From contig NZ_JASHIC010000005.1 of assembly GCF_030056705.1 (NCBI RefSeq), positions 124,001 through 188,000 of the forward strand: a stretch of DNA of 64,000 bases. The letters are read 5' to 3'. Made by a program: the position numbers and the translations under genes. Shown here one piece after another: positions 46,894-55,078 of the stretch. Positions within the stretch are counted from its first letter, which is position 1, and each line of letters opens with the position of its first letter. This stretch comes from Flectobacillus longus. GTDB taxonomy: Bacteria; Bacteroidota; Bacteroidia; Cytophagales; Spirosomataceae. The notes beneath the pieces were generated by a model. The model saw only the letters and a list, made by a program, of their open reading frames with translations. It made no database searches and was not told the DNA's origin.

Positions 46894-47481
46894 ATGACAA
46901 AAATGAAGAACAAATTTTTTATCGCCTTGTTTGCTATTGTGGCATTGGCTACCTCTAACGTAAATGCACAAACAAAAATTGGTTACATTAGCTTAGATTA
47001 CGTATTGAACCAATTGCCAGAAGCAAAACAAGTAGAAGCTGAATTGAAAACTACGCAAACTCAATATGAAAACTTGTTGCAAGGTAAAATCAAAGATTTT
47101 CAAGCTAAATATGCTGATTACGAAAAAAATCAAGCTACAATGAATGACGTAATCAAAGCTGACAAAGAGAAAAACTTGCAAAACCTTCAAAACGAGATTG
47201 AAGAGTTCCGTCAATCTTCAGCTACTTCTTTGCAAAAGAAACAAGCTCAATTGTTGCAACCATTGTTGAAGAAAATCGAAGACAATATGCACGTAGTAGC
47301 TAAAGAAAATGCTTACACTTATGTATTCAACTACGATGCTGGTCAAGGTACAACACCAATCGTATTGCATGCACCAGACGATGCTAATATCTCTGATTTA
47401 GTATTGAAGAAAATGGGTGTAACTCCTAAGCCAGTAACTGCTGCTCCAGCGGCAACTACTCCAGCTGCTCCAAAGAAATAA
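46894..47481 (+). CDS. OmpH/Skp-family periplasmic chaperone (second copy)
   Basis: The 195-residue protein has a normal signal peptide (MTKMKNKFFIALFAIVALATSNVNA; ATG at 46894, with an alternative at 46903). It has the OmpH core TKIGYISLDYVLNQLPEAKQ, then the helical arms, then a Pro/Ala-rich tail (KPVTAAPAATTPAAPKK). The first copy lies 13 bases upstream, so the two are co-transcribed and probably work with the BamA encoded nearby. A very strong terminator follows. Confidence 0.9.
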   Translation: MTKMKNKFFIALFAIVALATSNVNAQTKIGYISLDYVLNQLPEAKQVEAELKTTQTQYENLLQGKIKDFQAKYADYEKNQATMNDVIKADKEKNLQNLQNEIEEFRQSSATSLQKKQAQLLQPLLKKIEDNMHVVAKENAYTYVFNYDAGQGTTPIVLHAPDDANISDLVLKKMGVTPKPVTAAPAATTPAAPKK

Positions 47482-47497
47482 TCATTGATTATTTTTC

Positions 47498-47541
47498 GAC
47501 AATAAAAAAGCCCAAGATTAATCTTGGGCTTTTTTATTGTC
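47498..47541. terminator. Terminator after the ompH pair, 44-base perfect palindrome
   Basis: Left arm 47498-47519 and right arm 47520-47541 are exactly complementary (22 bases each, core AAAAAAGCCCAAGATT). The T run in the right arm makes it an intrinsic terminator, active in both directions by symmetry. Confidence 0.9.
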
Positions 47542-47671
47542 TATGTCTAGTCCTGAAATAGGTTGTCATATTAAATGGAAACAAGTGCAAAGAGCAAAAA
47601 AAAGCTGCTACAAACATACGTTTGAGCAGCAAATATATTTTGAGTACAAGTTTTATCTTCGAAAAACCTTC

Positions 47672-48226
47672 CTACAATTTTGGAATTAACATAGGTACTT
47701 CCTTTTGGTATTTTTCATAAGTTTTACCAAAAATCTGAACTAACTTTTTTTCTTCAAAATAAATTCCAATACGAATATATGCCGTCAATGCTAATGCCAT
47801 GGCTAGATTGTTGGCTGTTCCAGTGATACCAAATACTCCCCAAACGATTACAAGTGTGCTTAGATAGAGAGGATGTCTGACAATACTCATAATGCCATCG
47901 GTAATCAACTGAGCAGGTGCTTCGGCCTGAAAACCTAAGAATGCTTTTAAGTCATACTGTTTAAAAGAAATAAATAACATGTAAACTCCTAAGCTAATCA
48001 TTAAGCCTCCAAAAATATTATTTGCCGTACTTGCAGGCATTAGTAATTGCGAGGGTATCGTTATTTGAAAATATAAGATAGGCAACATCAAAATAATCGA
48101 AAGAATCGAATATGCCAATCTGTAATATGGGAAGTTTATTTTATTCTTAACTTCATTCGAAGCTAAAACAGAATGAAATGTCCCATATACAATCCATAAT
48201 ATGCCAATGATAATTTCTATTTTCAT
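47672..48226 (-). CDS. Isoprenylcysteine carboxyl methyltransferase-like membrane protein
   Basis: The 184-residue membrane protein of the ICMT/PEMT group has four to five predicted helices (IGILWIVYGTFHSVLA; LAYSILSIILMLPILYF; NIFGGLMISLGVYMLFI; LSTLVIVWGVFGITG) and the conserved SIVRHPLYLS motif with the histidine and proline used to bind SAM. The C-terminal YFEEKKLVQIFGKTYEKYQKEV fits the family. Bacterial members have varied or unknown substrates. It ends 16 bases from the start of a plausible operon with lspA, which lies just upstream on the same strand with a 17-base gap. Confidence 0.85.
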   Translation of the reverse strand: MKIEIIIGILWIVYGTFHSVLASNEVKNKINFPYYRLAYSILSIILMLPILYFQITIPSQLLMPASTANNIFGGLMISLGVYMLFISFKQYDLKAFLGFQAEAPAQLITDGIMSIVRHPLYLSTLVIVWGVFGITGTANNLAMALALTAYIRIGIYFEEKKLVQIFGKTYEKYQKEVPMLIPKL

Positions 48227-48243
48227 ATTTGATCAATTTAAAG

Positions 48244-48915
48244 CTATTCTTGAGTAGATACAGGTTCACTCGTATCGGTAGCATTCATGTCTATATCAAC
48301 TGCTGGCTCTACCTTTGCAGGTTGGGGCTCCAAAGATGCAAAGAATGTATTTTGCCAAATCATAATAGCCATTACACCACAAAAGATAGCAGCATCGGCA
48401 AAATTGAATATCGGTGTTGAATACCAGCTTCCTCCCCAAATAGGAACCCATTCTGGAATCCATCCTTGATAGAAGTCAAAGAAAAACATATCGATTACCT
48501 GTCCATGAAACCAAGGGGTAGGAGAGTCGTAAGGAGCATTATGTAATGCTACACCATAAAATGTACTGTCAATTACATTTCCTATTGCTCCACCCAAAAT
48601 AGCTGCAATACTCCAAAGCAAACCCTCATGAGCATTCTTTTTTGCAAGCTTTGTCAGGTAATAGCCAATGCCAATCATCGCAAAAACTCTGAAAAGGCTC
48701 AATACAATTTTGCTATATCCTTTTGGAAGAAAATCGAGGGTAATACCAAATGCCATGCCTTTATTAAGCACATAATGAAGCTTGACAAAATCGCCAATGA
48801 TTGGAACTTCGTTGCCTTCATATTTTAAAAAATGATAGATAGCAAGCTTAATAATTTGGTCGATGACGATAAGTAAGAAAGTAAGCCAAAAATATTTGTA
48901 TGGGGAACGAAACAT
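48244..48915 (-). CDS. lspA: Lipoprotein signal peptidase
   Basis: The 223-residue, multi-spanning membrane aspartyl protease cuts lipoprotein signal peptides. The catalytic aspartates are D116 in GAIGNVIDSTFYG and D174 in FNFADAAIFCG, both in the standard positions. The N-terminal VIDQIIKLAIYHFL is also conserved. It is longer than the usual 160-170 residues because of an extended loop near residues 125-165 (between the two aspartates) and a charged tail, as is common in Bacteroidota. It is followed 17 bases later by the methyltransferase-like gene. Confidence 0.94.
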   Translation of the reverse strand: MFRSPYKYFWLTFLLIVIDQIIKLAIYHFLKYEGNEVPIIGDFVKLHYVLNKGMAFGITLDFLPKGYSKIVLSLFRVFAMIGIGYYLTKLAKKNAHEGLLWSIAAILGGAIGNVIDSTFYGVALHNAPYDSPTPWFHGQVIDMFFFDFYQGWIPEWVPIWGGSWYSTPIFNFADAAIFCGVMAIMIWQNTFFASLEPQPAKVEPAVDIDMNATDTSEPVSTQE

Positions 48916-49030
48916 TTTGTTTAGAATTTTGCCACATCAAAACTCTCACAAGTCCATGAGCAAGGTGGCAGTTAGTACATTAAATAGTTGAGCAAACTAA
49001 AGGTTTGCTTTTGAATCGCAAAGGTACAAA

Positions 49031-49072
49031 ATAAAAACGCCACGATGACAAAATAGCTCGTGGCGTTTTTAT
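49031..49072 (-). terminator. Terminator of the proline dehydrogenase gene
   Basis: A 15-base stem (ATAAAAACGCCACGA and complement) with a 12-base loop and T runs on both sides, 22 bases after the stop. Confidence 0.85.
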
Positions 49073-49093
49073 TTTTATTCTTCAGTAAATGGT

Positions 49094-50359
49094 CTACTTT
49101 CTTTTTTGACGACGTACCATTTCTTTCTTGATCAAGGTAAACTCGCGGCTTGCTTGTCCAGCAACAGAGGTGTTTTCAGCTGCACGACGGAACAGATAAG
49201 GCATAACTGCCTCTACAGGGCCATAAGGGACATATTTGGCAACATTATAACCAGCATGTGCTAGATTGTAAGAAATGTTGTCGGACATACCCAATAACTG
49301 AGCAAAATAGAAATGTTTGTCTTTAGCGTCAATTCCGTTCTTTTCCATTAATTGCGCTAAATACTTACAGCTATACTCGTTATGAGTACCTACACAAATC
49401 GAAATAGCATCACGGTTTGTTACAGCATATTCAACGGCTAGATTAAAGTCTTTATCTGTGTTCTCTTTTGTTTCATGAACAGGCTCACAGTAATTTCCCT
49501 CATGGGCACGTTGTCTTTCTTTTTCCATGTAAGCGCCACGAACAAGCTTTACTCCTAATAGATAGTTACTTTGACGAGCCGTTTCGGTTGCAGTTTTCAA
49601 ATTCTCAAGCATATCTTTACGATACATTTGGAATGTGTTGTAAACGATACATTCTTGCTTGTTAAAGCGCGCCATCATGTCGTAAGTCAGTGCATCAATT
49701 GCATCTTGAATCCAAGATTCCTCAGCATCAACAAAAATACGAACATGCAGTTCAGAAGCTCTGCTACACAAATCAAACATTCTTTGGTGAACTCTTTCAA
49801 ATGCAGAAGATTCTTCGGCAGTCAGTGGAACTTCACTTTGTACTTTTTCAAGTAATTCAGTACTGCTAATACCTGTTACTTTGAAAACGGCGAAGGGAAT
49901 AGCGCTATTGTTCTGCGCTTTTTCAATAGTTTTAAGGATTTCTTCTTTTGTAAGCTCAAAACTAGATTCACTATCTTCTCCCTCCACGGAATAGTCCAAA
50001 ATTGTGCCAATCTTAGCTTTGTCCAAATTTTCTATTGCTTTATTGCATTCCTGCAATGTTTCGCCTCCACAAAACTGTTCGAATACAGTAGATTTAATCA
50101 GCTTTTTGATAGGAAAATGAAGAAAAATGAACAGTTTGATAAAAAAAGTTCCTAACTTTACAAGCCAGTTCTGATTCATACTTGCAAAGATGAGATACAT
50201 CTTCTTTAATTGTAAATCAGATTTGTCTGAAAATGCGATAGACATGTCCTCAAAGGATATTTTATCGGCCTTCATCATCGGTTGTGAAATGGATGTTTTA
50301 GTCATGTTCAAAGACGAAAAATCGACTAATATGTTGTTAAATGGTGATGGAGTTTTCAA
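49094..50359 (-). CDS. Proline dehydrogenase
   Basis: The 421-residue flavoenzyme of the single-domain PRODH type has the GVKLVRGAYMEKERQRA segment and the C-terminal YLFRRAAENTSVAG motif with the paired arginines that bind proline. It oxidises proline to pyrroline-5-carboxylate and passes electrons to the membrane. It is the form without the attached P5C dehydrogenase, which must be encoded elsewhere. The N-terminus is uncertain: in-frame ATGs lie at 50359 and further inside, and the family-like part begins near DKISFEDMSIAFSDKS. Confidence 0.9.
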   Translation of the reverse strand: MKTPSPFNNILVDFSSLNMTKTSISQPMMKADKISFEDMSIAFSDKSDLQLKKMYLIFASMNQNWLVKLGTFFIKLFIFLHFPIKKLIKSTVFEQFCGGETLQECNKAIENLDKAKIGTILDYSVEGEDSESSFELTKEEILKTIEKAQNNSAIPFAVFKVTGISSTELLEKVQSEVPLTAEESSAFERVHQRMFDLCSRASELHVRIFVDAEESWIQDAIDALTYDMMARFNKQECIVYNTFQMYRKDMLENLKTATETARQSNYLLGVKLVRGAYMEKERQRAHEGNYCEPVHETKENTDKDFNLAVEYAVTNRDAISICVGTHNEYSCKYLAQLMEKNGIDAKDKHFYFAQLLGMSDNISYNLAHAGYNVAKYVPYGPVEAVMPYLFRRAAENTSVAGQASREFTLIKKEMVRRQKRK

Positions 50360-50669
50360 ATAATGTTTTAATTAAAAACCCGTTAGTATCACATTGTTAA
50401 GTAGTGTGTTAATTGCTTAAAATTAATTAAAACGTGCAAATATAGTATATTAGAATAATACAAAAATACATTGGGGTAGGATTTTTTTATCAATCCCTTG
50501 CTTTGTTAGAATTTACAGTTCTTTTGGTGTTAGAATTGGAACCTATCTCAGCTCAATTAAATTGTCATTATGAAGCAAAGATAATAGTAATCTTTGAAGT
50601 TGTGTGATGCTTTGTTGATATCCTAGTGTATCGTGTAAGTTTATATTTTTTTACTTGAATTAATACTGT
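50360..50669. other. Divergent intergenic region, 310 bases
   Basis: This separates the minus-strand proline dehydrogenase gene from the plus-strand DAHP synthase gene. It is AT-rich without clear repeats. Promoters for both genes are expected, but no strong box is visible. Confidence 0.35.
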
Positions 50670-50675
50670 TTGCCA

Positions 50676-51770
50676 ATGAACGCAAATTTAGACGTAGTGC
50701 CGATGCAGGAATGGATTAATACTGACGGCAAACCCTTAATTATTGCAGGTCCTTGTTCTGCTGAAACAGAAGAGCAAGTACTTGAAACAGCCAACCGAAT
50801 CAAAGCGGAAGGTTATGCACACATTATGCGTGCAGGTGTATGGAAGCCACGTACTCGTCCAGGTAGTTTTGAAGGCATGGGAGAACCAGCTTTACAATGG
50901 TTAGCTGAAGCAAAAAAACAAACTGGATTACCATTAGCCATCGAGGTAGCAAATCCTGAACATATTGAGTTAGCATTGAAATATGGTGTTGATGTATTGT
51001 GGATTGGTGCAAGAACAACTGTGAACCCATTCAACGTACAAGATTTAGCTGATGCCCTTAAAGGTGTAGATATTCCTGTATTAGTGAAAAACCCAGTAAA
51101 CCCAGATTTAGCTCTTTGGGTTGGTGCGTTTGAACGTTTGCAAGGTGCTGGTATCAAGAAATTAGGTGCAATTCACCGTGGTTTCTCTAATGCTCAGGAA
51201 ACAAAATATCGTAACTCTCCAATGTGGCAAATGGCAGTTGAGATGAAGCGTTTGTTCCCTCAATTACCAATGATTGGTGACCCGTCGCACATGGCAGGTA
51301 AGCGTTCGTTGTTGATGGAATTGTCACAACGTATTCTTGACTTGAACTACGATGGTATGATTATCGAAACTCACCGCGATCCAGATAAAGCTTGGTCTGA
51401 TGCTTCTCAGCAATTGACTCCTGAAGCTTTAGGCGAAATGTTGCGTGAGCTTGAGGTGCGTAAAGCAAACTACGGCGTTGAATTTACAGACGAATTGGCT
51501 GGCTTGCGTGCTAAAATCGATAATATCGACCGTGAGTTGATGGAAGTTTTGGCTGCTCGTATGGCAGTAGTTGAAAAATTAGGTGAGTACAAACGTGACA
51601 ACAGTGTTGCAGTATTGCAATTGGATCGTTGGAAACAAGTACATGCTGACCGTGCAAAACAAGCTTCTGGCTTAGGTTTGTATCCTGAATTTGTTGAAGA
51701 ATTATTCAAACTTGTTCACTTAGAGTCTATCAGAAAGCAAACTGAAGTTATGCACTCTTCTTTGGCATAA
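50676..51770 (+). CDS. Bifunctional DAHP synthase / chorismate mutase
   Basis: The ATG at 50676 is chosen over the TTG at 50670 (364 residues). The N-terminal part is a class I beta DAHP synthase (PLIIAGPCSAETEEQ; MRAGVWKPRTRPGSFEG; IGDPSHMAGKRSLL; MIIETHRDPDKAWSDA). The C-terminal 90 residues are a type II chorismate mutase (GLRAKIDNIDRELMEVLAARM). It joins the first step of aromatic amino-acid synthesis to the branch step of Phe/Tyr synthesis, a fusion common in Bacteroidota. It is transcribed alone and ends in a terminator. Confidence 0.95.
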   Translation: MNANLDVVPMQEWINTDGKPLIIAGPCSAETEEQVLETANRIKAEGYAHIMRAGVWKPRTRPGSFEGMGEPALQWLAEAKKQTGLPLAIEVANPEHIELALKYGVDVLWIGARTTVNPFNVQDLADALKGVDIPVLVKNPVNPDLALWVGAFERLQGAGIKKLGAIHRGFSNAQETKYRNSPMWQMAVEMKRLFPQLPMIGDPSHMAGKRSLLMELSQRILDLNYDGMIIETHRDPDKAWSDASQQLTPEALGEMLRELEVRKANYGVEFTDELAGLRAKIDNIDRELMEVLAARMAVVEKLGEYKRDNSVAVLQLDRWKQVHADRAKQASGLGLYPEFVEELFKLVHLESIRKQTEVMHSSLA

Positions 51771-51790
51771 TTTAGCTCTGAGCAATAAAT

Positions 51791-51830
51791 AAAAAAGTGG
51801 TTGTCATGAAAATGGCAACCACTTTTTTTT
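51791..51830 (+). terminator. Terminator of the DAHP synthase-chorismate mutase gene
   Basis: A 13-base stem (AAAAAAGTGGTTG and complement) extended by further pairing in the loop, then a run of eight T. Confidence 0.9.
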
Positions 51831-51893
51831 CGGCATTGATTATCTCGGGAAAAAACTCTATTTTGCTTTCTCCACACGATACCCGTATAGTCT

Positions 51894-53144
51894 ATGAAAA
51901 AAGCCCTACTGATTTTATTCAATCTTCTGTTTTTTAACAACTTACTGACAGCTCAAATATCCAAAACTGACGATAGTAATGGTGTATTTTGGAAGCCTAT
52001 TGTAGAAATGGACAATAAGCTTTATCCTTCTTATGTGCTTGCCAATGTCAATCGTAATTATTTGAAAGATAATGATACGCCTCAAGATAAGAAAACCTAT
52101 TTTGGCGATAGTGAAGGGCAATTTGGGATAGAAATTACCTATTTAAAATTGGGGCCTGCTAATGTAAAATTGGTTATAGAATGCCCCCAAATAATGGAAC
52201 CTAGCTCATTTTCTATTTACTTAAATGGTAAAAGTTCGAAATATCAGATTTTTCCAGAAATTGCCTACAAATGGGATGTTTTGACCAATATCTCGCAGCC
52301 TTTTCCTGTCAATGTCAATTACTATGTATATGTCAATGATGTACTAAAGGAAAAGCAAACCAAAATTGTGACTGTCCGAAGTATCAATGATTGTCCGTTT
52401 ATTTTTATCCATAGACAGAAAGTTACACATGATATGAACTTCATGTATGCGGCTTATGTCAATGAAAATCATCCTGTAATTACGAATCAACTAATGCCTG
52501 AAATTATGAAGACAGGTATTGTAAATAGTATTACAGGATATCAAACAAATGATAGATTAGAGATTATTAGGCAGGTGTTTGCAGTTTGGAACGTGTTGCG
52601 ACAAAGAGGCGTAAAATATAGTTCTTTAGTATCGTCGAATAACGAACCTGCACAAAAATATCCTTTGGTAGTTCATCAGTTTGTGAGAAGACCTAGTGAA
52701 TCATTGGCTTCACAACAAGCAAATTGCGTAGATGGGACAGTGCTATTTGCTTCTATCTTATACAGAATGGGAATTCACCCATTGATTGTGACTACTCCCA
52801 ATCATTGCTGGTTGGGCTTTTATACCAATGCTCAACATACTGACACTATGTTTTTGGAAACTACCATGATGGGAAGTTCTTTTTCTACAGATCAACTTGA
52901 ATCAGCAAAAAACTTGGATGTATATAGCCCAACACTAGATCGATTATATTCGGATTCTTACAAAACATTTTTATTGGCTGTTAGAGCTGGGTTTTCGAAT
53001 TATTCGAAAGATAAAAGTAAATTTTTAGTGGATTCGAAAGTGAAATTTTTACCCGAAAATGCGGATATCGAACCTTTACAGTACCAGATTTTTGAAATTG
53101 AACGGTATAGGAGAGAAGGACTATTGCCAATAATCTCAAATTAA
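51894..53144 (+). CDS. Secreted protein with transglutaminase-like catalytic residues
   Basis: The 416-residue protein has a signal peptide (MKKALLILFNLLFFNNLLTAQ). Residues of about 270-320 (QQANCVDGTVLFASILYRMG and TTPNHCWLGFYTN) show a Cys and a His in the order of a transglutaminase-like catalytic site; an Asp in the following segment is possible (LDVYSPTLDRLY). The N-terminal half looks like a beta-sandwich. The family is uncharacterised. Its function may be peptide bond cleavage or crosslinking in the periplasm, but the call is only partly certain. It ends toward a convergent T9SS protein gene. Confidence 0.7.
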   Translation: MKKALLILFNLLFFNNLLTAQISKTDDSNGVFWKPIVEMDNKLYPSYVLANVNRNYLKDNDTPQDKKTYFGDSEGQFGIEITYLKLGPANVKLVIECPQIMEPSSFSIYLNGKSSKYQIFPEIAYKWDVLTNISQPFPVNVNYYVYVNDVLKEKQTKIVTVRSINDCPFIFIHRQKVTHDMNFMYAAYVNENHPVITNQLMPEIMKTGIVNSITGYQTNDRLEIIRQVFAVWNVLRQRGVKYSSLVSSNNEPAQKYPLVVHQFVRRPSESLASQQANCVDGTVLFASILYRMGIHPLIVTTPNHCWLGFYTNAQHTDTMFLETTMMGSSFSTDQLESAKNLDVYSPTLDRLYSDSYKTFLLAVRAGFSNYSKDKSKFLVDSKVKFLPENADIEPLQYQIFEIERYRREGLLPIISN

Positions 53145-53317
53145 CTAAAAGTAAGTTATCAATTAATAGTATATCAGTTATTATAATGCACTAATAATCA
53201 GAAATATACAATCAATGTATGCCACAGATATATTATTAGAGTAATCTTTGCTATTGCTTATATCTTAGTCATTATTCAGCAGTGAAGAACGCAATACTTT
53301 GCGTCTTAAGCCGAGTC

Positions 53318-53355
53318 AAAAAAGCGGTCGAAAAATAGTTTTCGACCGCTTTTTT
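53318..53355. terminator. Convergent terminator
   Basis: A 17-base perfect stem (core AAAGCGGTCGAAAA) with an ATAG loop, and T runs on both sides. It lies between the convergent transglutaminase-like gene and the T9SS cargo gene. Confidence 0.85.
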
Positions 53356-53433
53356 AATGAAAAGTTATGGAATCTTCCTAGTTTCAAAATTCGGGATGAC
53401 TCATGTTTCTTTGATATCTATTTTAATAAATTT

Positions 53434-54285
53434 TTATTCATGTCTTACTACTAATTTTTCTACTACGGGACTCCCTACATTTTGACTTACACGAACGAAA
53501 TACATTCCTGAGCGAAGGTTTTCTACAGAGATTGTAATGTCGTTTTGATTTCCTGCTAAAGCTTCTTGTTGATAAACAGTTCCATCCATTCCCATCACAG
53601 TCAGTTCATTTGCACGGGCTGATACCTCAGGGCTAAGGTTTACTTTAGCATAATTGGTAGTTGGATTTGGATATAATTGCAAACTAATAGCGCTTGCATT
53701 TTCTTGTGTATTTACCTTGAAATCAGTAACTGATAAAGAAGCATTATTGGTATGTGCTACAAAACGGATGTTTTGAGTTCCTCTTGGTAATTCACTAATG
53801 TTAAAAGACAGATTTTGCCAAGCGCTATTTGACTCTATGAACAGCACTTCTTTTGATGTTAATAGTTTTCCGTAAGCATCATAAGCTTGATAGCTAAATC
53901 CAGCATTGTCCGATAATGTTTTCGCTTGAAGATTCACCGTATAATTAGCGTTGTCGTTAGTCACACGATAATCAAACCAAGCACTAAAATGATTGGCGAA
54001 GCTCTGAGGATTTAGTATTAACGCACTTTTTCCTAATTCGCTTCTAAATTGGGTAGATTGAGCTGGTGTTGCTTTCCATCCAAACGTCTCTATTCGCTGT
54101 CCAATAATATTGATAGATGTTATTAGCGATAAATAAATGATAATTGCAGAATGCAATAAATTTTTTGGTACGATTATTGCGATTCTTTTGTACGAAGACG
54201 CATATTTGTCCGAATGGGATGGCGTACATGCAGATACACCAGACCCAGAGCTTTGACGAGCAAAGCTTACCAGTAAGTTTGTCAT
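53434..54285 (-). CDS. T9SS type A sorting-domain protein
   Basis: The 283-residue protein ends in a type A sorting domain (LQLYPNPTTNYAKVNLSPEV, then VTMGMDG-type turns and SGMYFVRVSQNVGS, then VVEKLVVRHE), so it is exported by the type IX system. The middle is an unrecognised beta-rich domain. The N-terminus is odd: from the only ATG (54285), about 45 residues precede the likely signal-peptide core (SAIIIYLSLITSINIIG), and that extra stretch (bases 54180-54285) is richer in G+C than its surroundings and looks non-coding. A non-ATG start near 54150 (TTG, about residue 45) is a possible alternative. Confidence in the C-terminal part is high, in the start low. Confidence 0.75.
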   Translation of the reverse strand: MTNLLVSFARQSSGSGVSACTPSHSDKYASSYKRIAIIVPKNLLHSAIIIYLSLITSINIIGQRIETFGWKATPAQSTQFRSELGKSALILNPQSFANHFSAWFDYRVTNDNANYTVNLQAKTLSDNAGFSYQAYDAYGKLLTSKEVLFIESNSAWQNLSFNISELPRGTQNIRFVAHTNNASLSVTDFKVNTQENASAISLQLYPNPTTNYAKVNLSPEVSARANELTVMGMDGTVYQQEALAGNQNDITISVENLRSGMYFVRVSQNVGSPVVEKLVVRHE

Positions 54286-54370
54286 AAGTAGGAGCGGGCA
54301 AAATTGTTCAACAGGTATTAGTTTGTTTTAAGGGCAACTAATACACTGTACAGAATAATTTATTCAATAA

Positions 54371-54537
54371 TGACCGTGCAGGGTCAAATTGATTAAGCAT
54401 TCTGAAAAATTATTCTATACTCAGCTAGTGCATTCAGTTTGAGTGTGCAGCTCAAAATAATGTGCTAGTTGAGTTAATTTTTGTTTTTCAATGTGCAGTC
54501 GAAAAACGGTTATCATGGTTTTTGTGCAGAAAACCAT
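54371..54537. ncRNA. Candidate structured RNA: four hairpins with a common (T)GTGCAG loop
   Basis: Four hairpins in 167 bases show the same loop (plus-strand sequence): TGACC-GTGCAG-GGTCA at 54371-54386; TTTGAG-TGTGCAG-CTCAAA at 54438-54456, itself enclosed by an outer stem at 54419-54428 and 54465-54474; GTTTTTC with an 11-base loop containing TGTGCAG at 54483-54507; and ATGGTTTT-TGTGCAG-AAAACCAT at 54515-54537. The stems differ in sequence but the loops agree, which points to selection on the loop. A fifth hairpin without the motif lies at 54315-54344. The strand is not known: the plus-strand transcript would end at the palindrome 54603-54656, and the minus-strand transcript would be a leader of the T9SS gene. 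Confidence 0.5.
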
Positions 54538-54543
54538 ATTTAA

Positions 54544-54551
54544 CAAATATA
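54544..54551 (-). promoter_or_regulatory. Candidate -7 box for a minus-strand leader
   Basis: CAAATATA reads TATATTTG on the minus strand, a match to TAnnTTTG. The start point would lie near 54537, exactly at the first base of the hairpin array. No -33 box is seen, so this is one element only. Confidence 0.3.
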
Positions 54552-54602
54552 TCAAAACCTTTTAAAAGAAGAAGTACCAGTCTATTGGTTATTTATAAAT
54601 AA

Positions 54603-54656
54603 TTAAAGGAAGAAGCCAAAATACTTAAATTTAAGTATTTTGGCTTCTTCCTTTAA
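54603..54656. repeat. Perfect 54-base palindrome
   Basis: Left arm 54603-54629 and right arm 54630-54656 are exact reverse complements (27 bases each, no loop; core GGAAGAAGCCAAAATAC). It lies between two genes that are both transcribed away from it, so it is not a terminator of either. It could end an unannotated transcript from either side or be a regulatory palindrome. Confidence 0.8.
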
Positions 54657-55078
54657 CATTAATACACTAAATATAAGGTTTGATAGACTTAGAATCCAAT
54701 AGACGATTATTGGTGAATAAGGGATTGGCAACGATGATAAAATGCTTATTTGGGAATACTTACACAATGATAATAGTAATGTTTAACAAAATTTAAGGTA
54801 TTTTTAATCTACCGAAAACTCATCTAAGATTCTTGTATTGTGGAAAATAAATCCTAATAAAATTTTGAAATATATTGCTGTAAATGAGGTGTTTATGTAT
54901 AATTGAAGTTGAAAGTGTCAATTGCTTTTCTATTTTTGCTGAGATTTTCCGAACTTTGTACGTAAAATAAAAATACAATAAAAGCAGGTCAAAGATGGTT
55001 AGAAACTTAGAAAACGTTTTGTAACTTTATTCGACCTTAAAAAAGCATTGCTTTTGTACAATTAACATCAATTTTATC

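Larger units (their letters stand above)
54286..55078. other. Divergent intergenic region, 793 bases
   Basis: It contains the hairpin at 54315-54344, the four-hairpin array at 54371-54537, the TATATTTG box and the palindrome at 54603-54656. The rest (54660-55078) is AT-rich and includes the promoter region of the OmpA gene, without a clear consensus match (TAACTTTA near 55022 is closest). No open frame here looks coding. Confidence 0.5.
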
